A stretch of 64,000 nucleotides of DNA from Pseudomonas brassicacearum subsp. neoaurantiaca. Its GTDB lineage: Bacteria > Pseudomonadota > Gammaproteobacteria > Pseudomonadales > Pseudomonadaceae. Below the pieces are notes generated by a model. That model searched no databases. It was not told the DNA's origin and saw nothing but the letters and a program-made list of their open reading frames with translations. Where the stretch lies: NCBI RefSeq assembly GCF_013608025.1, contig NZ_VDLV01000008.1, positions 56,100 through 120,099 of the forward strand, given 5' to 3'. Below, piece after piece: positions 1 through 8,164 of this stretch. The position numbers were made by a program, and so were the translations under genes. Position 1 is the first letter of the stretch. The number at the start of each line of letters is the position of its first letter.

Positions 1-1623
1 AACCGCGCCTTCACCGAAATCACCGGCTACAGCGAAACCGAAGCCTTGGGCCACACGCCCCGCTTGCTCGCCTCCGGCCTCCATGACAGCGCGTTCTACG
101 CCGCGATGTGGCATCAATTGACGGCCGAAGGACACTGGCAAGGCGAGATTTCCAACCGCCGCAAGAACGGCGAACTCTATCCCAGCTGGCTGACGATCAG
201 CGCCGTCCGCAACCGGGAACAGCAGATCACCCATTTCGTCGCAGTGTTCGCTGACATCTCCAGCCTCAAGCACGCCCAGGCTCGCCTCGACTACCAGGCA
301 CACCACGATCCACTCACCGGTCTGCCGAATCGCACCCTGTTCGAAAGTCGGCTGCTGACCGCACTGAACAACCAGCAGGAAAACGGCGGCCAGGGCGCAG
401 TCCTGTTTCTCGACCTGGACCGTTTCAAGCACATCAACGACAGCCTCGGCCACCCGGTCGGCGACCTGCTCCTCAAGGGCATCGCCGTGCGACTGCGTGA
501 ACAACTGCGCGATATCGACACCGTCGCGCGACTGGGCGGTGACGAATTCATCATCCTGTTGCCCGGCCTGCAACAGCCCAGTGATGCCGAGCACATTGCG
601 CACAAGCTCTTGAATTGCTTCGCCGCGCCGTTCCAGGCCGGTGAACATGAATTCTTCATCAGCGCCAGCATCGGCACCAGCCTGTATCCGCAGGACGGCG
701 GCGATGTCGCCACGCTGGTCAAGAATGCCGATGCGGCGATGTACCGTTCCAAGGCCAAGGGGCGCAACCGGGTTGAAAGCTACACCCGCGACCTCACGGC
801 CCAGGCCAGTGAACGCGTCGCCTTGGAACACGAGCTGCGACGGGCGATTGAACGCAACGAGCTATCGCTGTCCTTCCAGCCGAAAATCAGCCTCATCGAC
901 AACCGATTGGTGGGCGCCGAAGCGCTCATTCGCTGGACGCACCCGACCTTCGGCGACGTGCCGCCCGAACATTTCATTCCCTTGGCGGAAGAAAACGGCA
1001 TGATCCTGCAGATCGGCGATTGGGTTCTGGAAAGCGCATGCCGCCAGCTCTGCGAGTGGAACAGCAGCCATGAAAGCCTCGGCCCGCTGTCAGTCAACTT
1101 GGCCGGGGCCCAACTGCGCCAACCCAACCTGCTGGGCCGTATCGAGCAACTGCTGCGGGAAAACCAGCTTGAGCCTGGCTTATTGCAACTGGAAATTACT
1201 GAAAACTTCATCATGAGCCAGGCCGAGGAAGCGCTGACGGTGCTCCACCAGTTGAAAAAACTCGGTGTGCAACTGGCCATCGACGACTTCGGCACCGGCT
1301 ATTCTTCCCTGAGCTATCTCAAGCGGCTGCCGCTGGACATCCTCAAGATCGACCAGTCATTTGTCCGCGGCCTGCCCGACGACCCCCACGATGCGGCCAT
1401 TGTGCGAGCAATCATCGCCCTGGGGCGCAGCATGCAGTTCACCATCATCGCCGAAGGCGTCGAGACCTTGGCCCAGCAGCAATTCCTCACCGACGAAGGC
1501 TGCGAACAGATCCAGGGCTACATCGTCAGCCTGCCCCTCTGCGCCGAAGAATTTGCCGCAACGTTTCTGCGTATGACCGTATCGGATTTTTCGGATAGCA
1601 CAGCCGAGAAACCGTCGCTATAA
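1..1623 (+). CDS. PAS-GGDEF-EAL cyclic-di-GMP protein (5' end outside the window)
   Basis: The frame is open from the first base, so the N-terminus lies upstream; an internal ATG at 46 is not the true start. The visible part opens with the end of a PAS/PAC sensory domain. It continues with a GGDEF domain carrying an intact RLGGDEF motif and an upstream RxxD (RDID), which fits an inhibitory product-binding site. An EAL domain follows with GAEAL, ITEN, the DDFGTGYSS loop, LKIDQSF and EGVET. All catalytic signatures of both a diguanylate cyclase and a phosphodiesterase are present, so either or both activities are possible. It probably adjusts c-di-GMP in response to a PAS signal. The stop lies only 15 bases before the next tRNA gene. 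Confidence 0.93.
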   Translation, partial: NRAFTEITGYSETEALGHTPRLLASGLHDSAFYAAMWHQLTAEGHWQGEISNRRKNGELYPSWLTISAVRNREQQITHFVAVFADISSLKHAQARLDYQAHHDPLTGLPNRTLFESRLLTALNNQQENGGQGAVLFLDLDRFKHINDSLGHPVGDLLLKGIAVRLREQLRDIDTVARLGGDEFIILLPGLQQPSDAEHIAHKLLNCFAAPFQAGEHEFFISASIGTSLYPQDGGDVATLVKNADAAMYRSKAKGRNRVESYTRDLTAQASERVALEHELRRAIERNELSLSFQPKISLIDNRLVGAEALIRWTHPTFGDVPPEHFIPLAEENGMILQIGDWVLESACRQLCEWNSSHESLGPLSVNLAGAQLRQPNLLGRIEQLLRENQLEPGLLQLEITENFIMSQAEEALTVLHQLKKLGVQLAIDDFGTGYSSLSYLKRLPLDILKIDQSFVRGLPDDPHDAAIVRAIIALGRSMQFTIIAEGVETLAQQQFLTDEGCEQIQGYIVSLPLCAEEFAATFLRMTVSDFSDSTAEKPSL

Positions 1624-1638
1624 TCCGCGGCCTACTGA

Positions 1639-1715
1639 GGGCCCATAGCTCAGTTGGTTAGAGCAGAGGACTCATAATCCTTTGGTCCACGGTTCGAGTC
1701 CGTGTGGGCCCACCA
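1639..1715 (+). tRNA. tRNA with CAT anticodon (probable tRNA-Ile2, or elongator tRNA-Met)
   Basis: This is a 77-base cloverleaf with an encoded CCA end. The acceptor arm GGGCCCA pairs fully with TGGGCCC, the anticodon loop is CTCATAA, and the T arm is CACGG-TTCGAGT-CCGTG. A CAT anticodon is shared by elongator tRNA-Met and by the minor tRNA-Ile whose C34 is changed to lysidine by TilS. The pairs C4-G69 and C5-G68 in the acceptor stem are those I recall as favouring TilS recognition, so Ile2 is my preferred reading. The identity is an inference; the tRNA itself is certain. Confidence 0.93.
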
Positions 1716-1718
1716 AAC

Positions 1719-1747
1719 AAGAAAGCCGCGCATTGCGCGGCTTTCTT
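1719..1747 (+). terminator. Bidirectional intrinsic terminator after the tRNA
   Basis: The perfect 13-bp stem AAGAAAGCCGCGC / GCGCGGCTTTCTT closes a 3-base loop, with T-rich flanks on both strands. It ends the tRNA transcript and probably also the convergent doxX operon, which stops at 1777. Confidence 0.85.
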
Positions 1748-1776
1748 CGTTTCCAAGGGTACAGAAATTTAACGGA

Positions 1777-2250
1777 TCACTTGATGCCAAGTGGTCGATC
1801 CAGCGACATCGCACCACCGCCACGGGCGACGATGAGCAACAGCAAGCCCGCCCAGGAAAGGTGGGTGGGCCAGGCATCGGGGTAGATAAACACTTCGATT
1901 ACCAATGTCATGCCCAGTAACGCCAGTGCGGACAGTCGCGAGAACAGGCCCAACACAAGCAGCACTGGAAAAAGATGCTCACTGTAGGTTGCCAGATGGG
2001 CGGCCAGTTCCGGTGTGACTAGCGGCAGTGCGTATTCTGTGCGAAACAGCTCGTAGGTGCTGGGCGTGATCGTCAAAAAACCACTGACTTTGGTGCGCCC
2101 TGACATCAGAAAGATGGCCGCGATGGATAGCCGCGCCACCAGCACCAACAACGAGTCACCCACCATCGCGCCGAGTCGCTCTGCGATGCGGTTCCACATG
2201 CCTCGCAAGGATTTGTCGGCTGTGGACGAAGTATTTCGTATTGCGTCCAT
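1777..2250 (-). CDS. DoxX-family membrane protein of the bufferin operon
   Basis: This 157-residue protein has four hydrophobic segments and the DoxX look ([14 protein letters not shown], a KVSGF segment, [13 protein letters not shown], a short C-terminal tail). DoxX-like proteins are small quinone-linked or redox-associated inner-membrane proteins. It is the last gene of a four-gene unit bufA-bufB-bufC-doxX, 26 bases after bufC. DoxX genes recur at the ends of DUF2282/DUF692/DUF2063 loci, so a membrane redox role in bufferin biology is likely, but its exact job is unknown. The start is the ATG at 2250. Confidence 0.85.
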   Translation of the reverse strand: MDAIRNTSSTADKSLRGMWNRIAERLGAMVGDSLLVLVARLSIAAIFLMSGRTKVSGFLTITPSTYELFRTEYALPLVTPELAAHLATYSEHLFPVLLVLGLFSRLSALALLGMTLVIEVFIYPDAWPTHLSWAGLLLLIVARGGGAMSLDRPLGIK

Positions 2251-2276
2251 GATGTGCTCCGCTGGCTAAGTTGCTG

Positions 2277-3032
2277 TTATGGGATGCTTACAGAGGCGAA
2301 CGCGTCGGCTCTGAATAAGCGGGTAATGAGCGTTGTCAAATCCAGGTCAGGCTGAACTTCAAGGGCCTTTTCCGTGGCCTGTTCAAGCGGTAGATGTGCC
2401 GCGCAGGCATCCAGGAAGCTGCAATCCGCAGCGCTGGCGGCTTGCCAACAAACCTTGCCTTGCTTGCGTGTGAGAAATGCTCCTTCGCCTCGCCAATCGA
2501 GCTCCTCAGGCATGTCCAGCTCTTCGCGATTGAAGCGCCAGAGGGTGTAGGCGGGGTTGTCCGGAAACCACGCCCACCGGCAAGCGGCCTTCGGTGTGAG
2601 TCGGCTGCGGGCCAAGTCTTCTGGGGACAGCTTCGCCAGTTCGCTGGGATCGACGTCGGGCTCATCCTCGGCGCAATGGACTTGCGTCCAAAGCAGATCC
2701 AGGCGGGCGACGTCACCCAGATAAGGTATTTCGCGCGCGTGCTCGAAAGCGTCGAGAAAATCCGGAAAACCAGCCCCGTAGTGCAACAGTCGGGAATCGC
2801 TCGGGGGCGCCTGTCGGGCATGAAGAGTCGCGGCAGCCTTAAGCCACTCTGTACCAACCAAGCGTTCGACAGTGGGGAAATTCGCAAGTAATGCGTCCAC
2901 CGATCCTTTCAAAACAGTATTGCGGTACACCATAAAACCGGGCTGTTCGATCAGCGCGCTCGTTCCAGTCGAATGTCGCTCATATAAAGCGTCGACGAAT
3001 GCATCCTGGAAATTTGTCAGCGAGGTGTTCAT
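2277..3032 (-). CDS. bufC: BufC-type DUF2063 protein, partner of the MNIO enzyme
   Basis: This 251-residue soluble protein matches the DUF2063 pattern (HvfC/BufC, often labelled putative DNA-binding). The N-terminal helical domain reads [12 protein letters not shown] then [29 protein letters not shown], and the C-terminal part is less distinctive. In bufferin systems this protein binds the DUF692 enzyme and helps present the precursor peptide. Its ATG overlaps the bufB stop by four bases (ATGA), so the two are translationally coupled, as expected for subunits of one complex. The DNA-binding label seems misleading in this context. Confidence 0.88.
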   Translation of the reverse strand: MNTSLTNFQDAFVDALYERHSTGTSALIEQPGFMVYRNTVLKGSVDALLANFPTVERLVGTEWLKAAATLHARQAPPSDSRLLHYGAGFPDFLDAFEHAREIPYLGDVARLDLLWTQVHCAEDEPDVDPSELAKLSPEDLARSRLTPKAACRWAWFPDNPAYTLWRFNREELDMPEELDWRGEGAFLTRKQGKVCWQAASAADCSFLDACAAHLPLEQATEKALEVQPDLDLTTLITRLFRADAFASVSIP

Positions 3033-3883
3033 ATCGTCACTTCCGATACACGCCGGTTGCCGATGTTCAATAACATCTGTGCCCTGTCTCGTTCGGCCAG
3101 CAACACATCGAACCCGGGGATATTGTCGTCACGCTCGATCAAGGTCGGGCGCATACCGATCCGTTCGATAACGCGTCGATACAACATCCAGACATCTTCA
3201 GCGATGGGCGCATCGTGCGTATCTATCAGCAATTGCGTGTCGCCCGGGTCCACTGTGTGGCCCGCCAGATGGATTTCCACAATCGCCTTGGCCGGGAAAG
3301 CATCCAGGTACTTCGCTGCATCGAAACCCAGGTTATGCGCGCTGATATGGACGTTATTGATATCCAGCAGCAACCCGCAGCCAGTCCTGATGCTCAGCTC
3401 GGTCAAGAATTCTATTTCGCTGAATTCATGGCCCTGCAAACTCAGATAGTGAGTGGGATTTTCAATGGCAATCGAACGCCCAAGGGCTTCTTGTGTTCGC
3501 TGGATATTGCTTGCGATGCGCTGCAATGCCTCGACTGTACGAGGGAATGGCAACAGATCAGGATGATATTGGCCACGCCATGCGGACCAGGCCAGATGTT
3601 CGGAAATCAATGCAGGCTGTGCGCGATCGACCAGTGCCTTGAAGCGCTTCAGATGACTTTCGTCCGGTGGGCAATCGGCAGCCAGTGAAAGTGAAACACC
3701 GTGCAGCGACAGCGGGTGCTTGCTCCCGATTGCCTCCAGCCACGCAAGACGGGGGCCACCTTCTACCATGTAGTTTTCCGGATGAACTTCGAACCAGAGC
3801 CCCTCGGCAGTGCAGTCAAGCGCATCGGGGTAATGGTTCGGTTTCAGGCCGAGCCCGGCCCCCATCTGGAATACGGTTTTCAT
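3029..3883 (-). CDS. bufB: BufB-type DUF692 multinuclear non-haem iron oxidative enzyme
   Basis: This 284-residue TIM-barrel protein is of the DUF692 (MNIO) family. Visible family signatures include the N-terminal [25 protein letters not shown], a SEHLAWS segment, a IENPTHY strand with Glu/Asn ligands, [10 protein letters not shown], and EIHLAGH. These His/Asp/Glu/Asn residues bind a di- or tri-iron centre. MNIO enzymes modify Cys residues of partner peptides; bufferin enzymes are reported to make thiooxazole-type heterocycles that bind copper. A longer open frame exists upstream, but the ATG at 3883 follows an AAGGGG ribosome site and begins with the conserved N-terminus, so I chose it. The gene sits between precursor and partner. 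Confidence 0.92.
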   Translation of the reverse strand: MKTVFQMGAGLGLKPNHYPDALDCTAEGLWFEVHPENYMVEGGPRLAWLEAIGSKHPLSLHGVSLSLAADCPPDESHLKRFKALVDRAQPALISEHLAWSAWRGQYHPDLLPFPRTVEALQRIASNIQRTQEALGRSIAIENPTHYLSLQGHEFSEIEFLTELSIRTGCGLLLDINNVHISAHNLGFDAAKYLDAFPAKAIVEIHLAGHTVDPGDTQLLIDTHDAPIAEDVWMLYRRVIERIGMRPTLIERDDNIPGFDVLLAERDRAQMLLNIGNRRVSEVTI

Positions 3884-3909
3884 GATCGGTAAGCCCCTTG
3901 GCACTGCGA

Positions 3910-4182
3910 TTACATAGGCGTGAGAGAGCCCATGCCTTTTGGTGTCTTGATGGAGGTACACGTACCGACAGGAACGTTTTTCCAGGCATTGGCCTGATAG
4001 TCCATTTTGGCGGTGCCCGCACAGGTAGTGCCTGCCCCCGCTTTGCAATCGTTCTTGCCGGCCATGGAAACGCCGTAGCATTTTTCCATGGCACCTGCTG
4101 CGGCAGGCGTTTCTGCGGCGATGGCACCGGCGGCGAACGAAGAGAAGGCAACAGCGATGGCGGCAAGTTTGAGGTTGTTCAT
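3910..4182 (-). CDS. bufA: BufA-type DUF2282 bufferin precursor peptide
   Basis: This 90-residue protein has a Sec-type signal peptide (about residues 1-22, ending AIA-A) and a short mature part with four Cys, at 35, 46, 54 and 75. They lie in EKCYGV, KNDC, TTCAG and GTC contexts, the DUF2282 pattern. This family supplies the precursors of bufferins, exported peptides whose Cys are modified by the DUF692 enzyme and which bind copper. The longer frame reaching 4452 is rejected: the ATG at 4182 has a GGAGAG ribosome site and starts the signal peptide. It is first in its operon, behind an ECF-type promoter at 4255-4280. Confidence 0.92.
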   Translation of the reverse strand: MNNLKLAAIAVAFSSFAAGAIAAETPAAAGAMEKCYGVSMAGKNDCKAGAGTTCAGTAKMDYQANAWKNVPVGTCTSIKTPKGMGSLTPM

Positions 4183-4254
4183 GATTTGCTCTCCAGAAGA
4201 TGGGTTGGTCGCTGCATCAATGCTTGGGCACTGTGTTTGCGATCCAACAAGTAG

Positions 4255-4280
4255 TTCGATGTCGTTCCGGATTCGGTTAC
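4255..4280 (-). promoter_or_regulatory. ECF sigma (SigF-like) promoter of the bufferin operon
   Basis: On the minus strand the sequence is GTAACC, exactly 16 bases, then CGAA. This equals the promoter consensus I recall for Caulobacter SigF, whose regulon includes DUF2282/DUF692 operons. It lies about 73 bases upstream of the bufA ATG and leaves a leader of roughly 65 nt. The exact partner motif occurs facing the other way in front of the sigma gene. Confidence 0.8.
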
Positions 4281-4388
4281 AGCGACCACAAAATATTTTT
4301 CGGGCCAGCAATAAATGCCTCACGTCGGGAAGCCGCATGTAAGATTCGCTGCCGGCATTAGCAGCAACGAGATAATTTTCCCTTTCGT

Positions 4389-4414
4389 GTAACCAGAGCG
4401 AACGATGGAACGAA
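4389..4414 (+). promoter_or_regulatory. Second GTAACC-N16-CGAA promoter, reading into the ECF sigma gene
   Basis: GTAACC at 4389-4394, a 16-base spacer and CGAA at 4411-4414 form a second exact copy of the motif on the plus strand. It predicts autoregulation of the sigma/anti-sigma pair. Its -10 element lies downstream of the ATG at 4405, so a transcript from it could not use that ATG. Confidence 0.7.
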
Positions 4415-4977
4415 CTACGGATAACGATGCTTTGCGCAGCCGAGAGCTTCATCTTCAGGCCTTGTTTCTCTCAGGCCTGGATGGAGACGAACGGGCTTAT
4501 CGCACGTTTCTATCGGAGCTAAGTGGTCATCTTCGCGGCTTTTTACGCTCAAGGCTTCAACAGCGCCCCGGTGAAATCGAGGATTTGCTGCAAGAGGTTT
4601 TACTGGCCGTTCACAATGCGCGCCAGACGTATCAAGCAAATCAACCGCTGACGGCTTGGGTCTTTGCCATTGCGCGTTACAAGCTCATCGATTTTTTCCG
4701 TGGGCGATCACGCCATGACGTGTTCAACGACTCCCTCGACGATGCGGCAGAGCTGTTTGCCGAGCCACATCTTGAACCTGCGCAGGCCAGCCGGGACCTG
4801 GGCAAGTTGCTTGAGCAACTACCTGAACGCCAGCGTCTACCGATCGTACGCGTAAAACTGGAAGGGCTGTCTGTGACTGAGGCCGCTCAAACGACGGGAT
4901 TATCCGAGTCTGCGGTGAAGATAGGGATACACCGAGGGCTTAAAGCCCTGGCGTTGCGAGTGAGAGGTGCACGATGA
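4405..4977 (+). CDS. ECF RNA polymerase sigma factor (SigF-like)
   Basis: This is a 190-residue sigma-70 family protein with the two ECF domains. Region 2 covers about residues 25-100 ([33 protein letters not shown]); region 4 covers about 130-185 ([26 protein letters not shown] and a helix-turn-helix ending [12 protein letters not shown]). It sits in a four-base overlap with a DUF1109 anti-sigma gene and diverges from the bufferin operon, which it very probably transcribes. The ATG at 4405 gives the longest frame. The promoter motif at 4389-4414 instead argues for the in-frame TTG at 4432, giving a 181-residue protein. Neither start has a strong ribosome site. Confidence 0.92.
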   Translation: MERTTDNDALRSRELHLQALFLSGLDGDERAYRTFLSELSGHLRGFLRSRLQQRPGEIEDLLQEVLLAVHNARQTYQANQPLTAWVFAIARYKLIDFFRGRSRHDVFNDSLDDAAELFAEPHLEPAQASRDLGKLLEQLPERQRLPIVRVKLEGLSVTEAAQTTGLSESAVKIGIHRGLKALALRVRGAR

Positions 4978-5615
4978 AGACTGATGATTTGATTTCCCTG
5001 CTTGCCTCGGGCGTGGCCCCGGTCGATCGCAAGGCGCCCGCCAAGCGATTCAGTGTCGCTGTTCTGGCCGGCCTCCTGGGCGCCCTCTTGCTGGTGGTCG
5101 CACTGAAAGGCGTGCGCCCAGACTTGGGCCAAGTCATGGCGACACCGATTTTCTGGGCCAAGATCGCGTTTCCGCTCTGCCTGATGATCGGCACGCTGGG
5201 CATGGTCATGAGGCTTGCCCGGCCTGGAGCGACCTCGGGCCCCGGCAAAATCCTCATCGTCGCCGCTGTTACTGCGGTTTGGGTTGGCGCGATCTATGTC
5301 CTCATGGCGACCGCACCTGATGATCGCGTTGCGATCATTCTGGGCGATACCTGGCGGGTCTGTGCGCTCAACATAACCCTGCTGTCGATTCCGGGATTTA
5401 TCGCGGTGTTCTGGGCGCTACGCGGCCTCGCGCCCACCAACCTGACACTCACAGGAGCCTGCGGCGGACTGCTGGCAGGCTCAATGGCGACGATTGCCTA
5501 TTCCCTTCACTGCCCCGAGATGCAGGTCCCATTTTGGGCAGTCTGGTACTTGTTGGGCATGTTGGTGCCGACGATACTGGGCGCGCTGCTCGGTCCACGC
5601 TGGCTGCGCTGGTAG
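4974..5615 (+). CDS. nrsF: NrsF-type DUF1109 anti-sigma factor, six membrane spans
   Basis: This 213-residue inner-membrane protein has about six hydrophobic segments after a short cytoplasmic N-terminus ([13 protein letters not shown]). It matches DUF1109, the family of NrsF, which holds SigF inactive in Caulobacter until heavy metals act. Four Cys are present, at 69, 130, 163 and 180. The pair 130 and 180 falls almost exactly where I recall the two signal-sensing Cys of Caulobacter NrsF (131 and 181). Its ATG overlaps the sigma stop (ATGA), giving coupled, near-stoichiometric synthesis. Role: anti-sigma and likely metal sensor for the bufferin operon. Confidence 0.88.
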   Translation: MKTDDLISLLASGVAPVDRKAPAKRFSVAVLAGLLGALLLVVALKGVRPDLGQVMATPIFWAKIAFPLCLMIGTLGMVMRLARPGATSGPGKILIVAAVTAVWVGAIYVLMATAPDDRVAIILGDTWRVCALNITLLSIPGFIAVFWALRGLAPTNLTLTGACGGLLAGSMATIAYSLHCPEMQVPFWAVWYLLGMLVPTILGALLGPRWLRW

Positions 5616-5783
5616 CAGGCCCTTCGGTTTTTCCTGGGGCCTACGAATACGACGCCACGCTCATCATTTTTCTAGCGTCGGCTCCATGACGACAAAACAT
5701 CCCTTCCCACCGAGACCTCCATCATCGCCAGCCCCAGCCTGTCCCGACTGTTCCTCGAACTCTTCTGGCAACTCGGCATCCTG

Positions 5784-8150
5784 GTGGTGCCAGCCTTCTT
5801 TGTCACTATCCTACCGCCGCCGCTGGCCTTGCTGGCGGTGGTATTGCTCGGCTTGCTGATGGGGCTGGCCGCGCGGCTGGGCTTTCAGGCGATGGGCCGA
5901 GGCATTGCCCGTCTGACAGTCGGTGCCGTGTTTGGCCTGGGCTTCAGCCTGGGCCGGGCATTGCCCGAGTGGTGGGGCATCCTCGTGGCGATCGTCGGCA
6001 TCGTTGCCGGACTTGCCTGCGTCAGCAAATGGGAGCGACGCCTTGGGCTCGCCCCGGTTGCGACCAAAGGGCCGAGCGCCTGGGGTGGCAGCGAGCCGCA
6101 GTTGACGCCTGAAGGAGAACCGATCCGGCAGTTCAACCACAGCGAAATCGCCATGGGCGGTCCTGTTTACTGCGACTATCTGTTTCCTGACGGCGTACTT
6201 CTGCAAGGGCTTGGCTCTTCAGCGGTGTTTTCCAGCGACGGTCGTTATTTCGCCGCGCCCGTGCCGTCCCGGCAGGAATGGGGACTGGTCATCCTTGACC
6301 GTCAGCAGCGCAAGGTCTACCGCTGCGCCGAAAGCGAGTTCTGGGAATTGGACGCTTTCAATCCTGACGAATTGATCGGCCGTCACAGCCCGCTGGTGGA
6401 CAACGGCGCTCGCCAGGCGCGGCTGGAGGATCTGCTGCGAACCGCCGAGGCAGCGGACCTGGTTGCCGTCGCTGATCTATGGCTTGAACCTGGCTGGCAC
6501 CCGGACAATGTAGCGCCCACCTTCGAGCGACCCAGCGCGGACGGCCAGCATCGCCTGGAGGGCAACCTCTTGCTGCCCGCGACCTTCCGCGATCTGGACC
6601 AGCCATTGGCGCCGCTGTATTCCCCACGCTATGCCATCACCGTCGACGGGCAGCCGTCGGGGCTGGTCATGGCAGCCGATGCACCTTTGGTGTGGGGCAC
6701 CGATCACCATGCGCTGGTGTGTCTGGCCCGGGAGCAGGCCAACGATGCGGACGGCGTCCAGTATTGGTTGTGGCAAGCAGGAAATGGCTGGCGCGCCCTG
6801 CCCTCACCCTGGGTGAAAAGCGCCACCGAGCCGTCCTTTTATTGGCACGAGTTGCTGAGCCTCGAGGCGAGCCACGTGCATATCGGCGCGTACCTCGACT
6901 ATCCGCGACCGAGCTGCGGCCGTTATGGCTATCGCCTGGACAGCATCCACAGTGACACCGAAACCCAGACAGGTCACGACGCCCAGGGTCGCGTGCAGGT
7001 CGACGAATTCAAGCTGACCCGGATGTCCATCGTCATGCCGCTGGACAGCACCGGTCGGCGAGGCGACTCGTGCATCGAGACGCAGCCGATGATGGAAGGC
7101 AAACGCGCTCGCTTGACCTGGATGTGCGACAACCCCGACGGGCTCGGCGGTTATCGCTGCCAGATTGGCGATTGGTCCTTGCCGGGGAGTTGGTTGCTCG
7201 ATCATCGAGTGTCCGATTGCGGACGCTACTTGGCGCTGCTGCCCTTCGAGAACGCGACCACGGTGGCAACCCACGCGGCGGTCGCAGACGTGCAGGAACG
7301 ACGCCTGCTGCAAGGGCCCGCCCTGTGGGTGGAGCGCATACTCGATTTCCGCGATGGCCGTTTAAGCCTGGCGGTCGTCGAAGGTCGTCTTGATAACGAT
7401 CTGGAAAGCAGCCCATTAATGCGCTTCAACGTCGTCGCGCCACAGGTCGGCTGTGACACTTCCTTCTTCCGTTCCAATGAACACTCCCGGCTGTTCTACA
7501 GCACGGTTCAACTGCTGCCGACAGACTCACAGCTCAACGCCGTCAAGCCTTGGCGCCTGGTGGACCGCCCTCAAGCGGCCACCGCCGACGGCGACTTCAT
7601 CCAACCCGCGCCGAATCACCAGGACGCCGCCTGGCTATTCGGCAGCGAAACGGAATACGCCGACAGTTGGGTGCATGCCGGTACGCTCCGCCTCGGCGGG
7701 CACCTGCTGACGGCGTCGGGCTGTGCATTGGTTGACCTGGCACCGTCGATGGTCTGGTCATCCAATAGCCGATATCTGGCGTTGACCTGCATGGCAACCG
7801 ACGTGACAGAACTCTGTGGAAACTACCGGGGCTGGCAGTTGCTGCTGCTCGATGTCCAAGACCATACGCTGCGGATACACCCGCGGTGGCTGGGTCATCG
7901 GCCGTTGTTTGAAAGCTTCGACGAGCAACAACTACAGGTACGCTGTTTCAAGCGCGATTGGGAAATTGAAGGCGATGACGACCGAGGTTCGGTGCAGGGG
8001 TTCTCACTGGACGACTTGCTGCAGTTGCGCGCTGAGCCGCTGATCTGCCAGGACGGTCTCTGGCTCAGATCTTCCCAGGCGCACCTCGCCCCAGCCTGGC
8101 GCGCGCTGGCTTTGCCAGCCATCAGCTACTTCGAACGCCGGAGCCTGTAA
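5784..8150 (+). CDS. Unrecognised large membrane-anchored protein with propeller-like repeats
   Basis: I do not recognise this 788-residue protein. The first 95 or so residues hold three or four hydrophobic segments; the rest looks globular. Three spaced motifs resemble strand-turn units of TolB/WD-type propellers: SSDGRYFAA near residue 148, SDCGRYLAL near 476 and SSNSRYLAL near 658, each followed by strand-like stretches. The listed start is a GTG with no clear ribosome site. The frame stays open back to 5676 and encodes further hydrophobic sequence (LFLELFWQLG), but holds no ATG, GTG or TTG there, so the start is uncertain. The next gene begins 14 bases after its stop. Confidence 0.75.
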   Translation: MVPAFFVTILPPPLALLAVVLLGLLMGLAARLGFQAMGRGIARLTVGAVFGLGFSLGRALPEWWGILVAIVGIVAGLACVSKWERRLGLAPVATKGPSAWGGSEPQLTPEGEPIRQFNHSEIAMGGPVYCDYLFPDGVLLQGLGSSAVFSSDGRYFAAPVPSRQEWGLVILDRQQRKVYRCAESEFWELDAFNPDELIGRHSPLVDNGARQARLEDLLRTAEAADLVAVADLWLEPGWHPDNVAPTFERPSADGQHRLEGNLLLPATFRDLDQPLAPLYSPRYAITVDGQPSGLVMAADAPLVWGTDHHALVCLAREQANDADGVQYWLWQAGNGWRALPSPWVKSATEPSFYWHELLSLEASHVHIGAYLDYPRPSCGRYGYRLDSIHSDTETQTGHDAQGRVQVDEFKLTRMSIVMPLDSTGRRGDSCIETQPMMEGKRARLTWMCDNPDGLGGYRCQIGDWSLPGSWLLDHRVSDCGRYLALLPFENATTVATHAAVADVQERRLLQGPALWVERILDFRDGRLSLAVVEGRLDNDLESSPLMRFNVVAPQVGCDTSFFRSNEHSRLFYSTVQLLPTDSQLNAVKPWRLVDRPQAATADGDFIQPAPNHQDAAWLFGSETEYADSWVHAGTLRLGGHLLTASGCALVDLAPSMVWSSNSRYLALTCMATDVTELCGNYRGWQLLLLDVQDHTLRIHPRWLGHRPLFESFDEQQLQVRCFKRDWEIEGDDDRGSVQGFSLDDLLQLRAEPLICQDGLWLRSSQAHLAPAWRALALPAISYFERRSL

Positions 8151-8164
8151 CATGCCCGCCACTG

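Noticed and set aside
5611..5645. Hairpin after the anti-sigma gene (GTAGCAGGCCC / GGGCCTAC) considered as a terminator
   Set aside because: The stem has a 2-base bulge, the loop is long and no T run follows the second arm.
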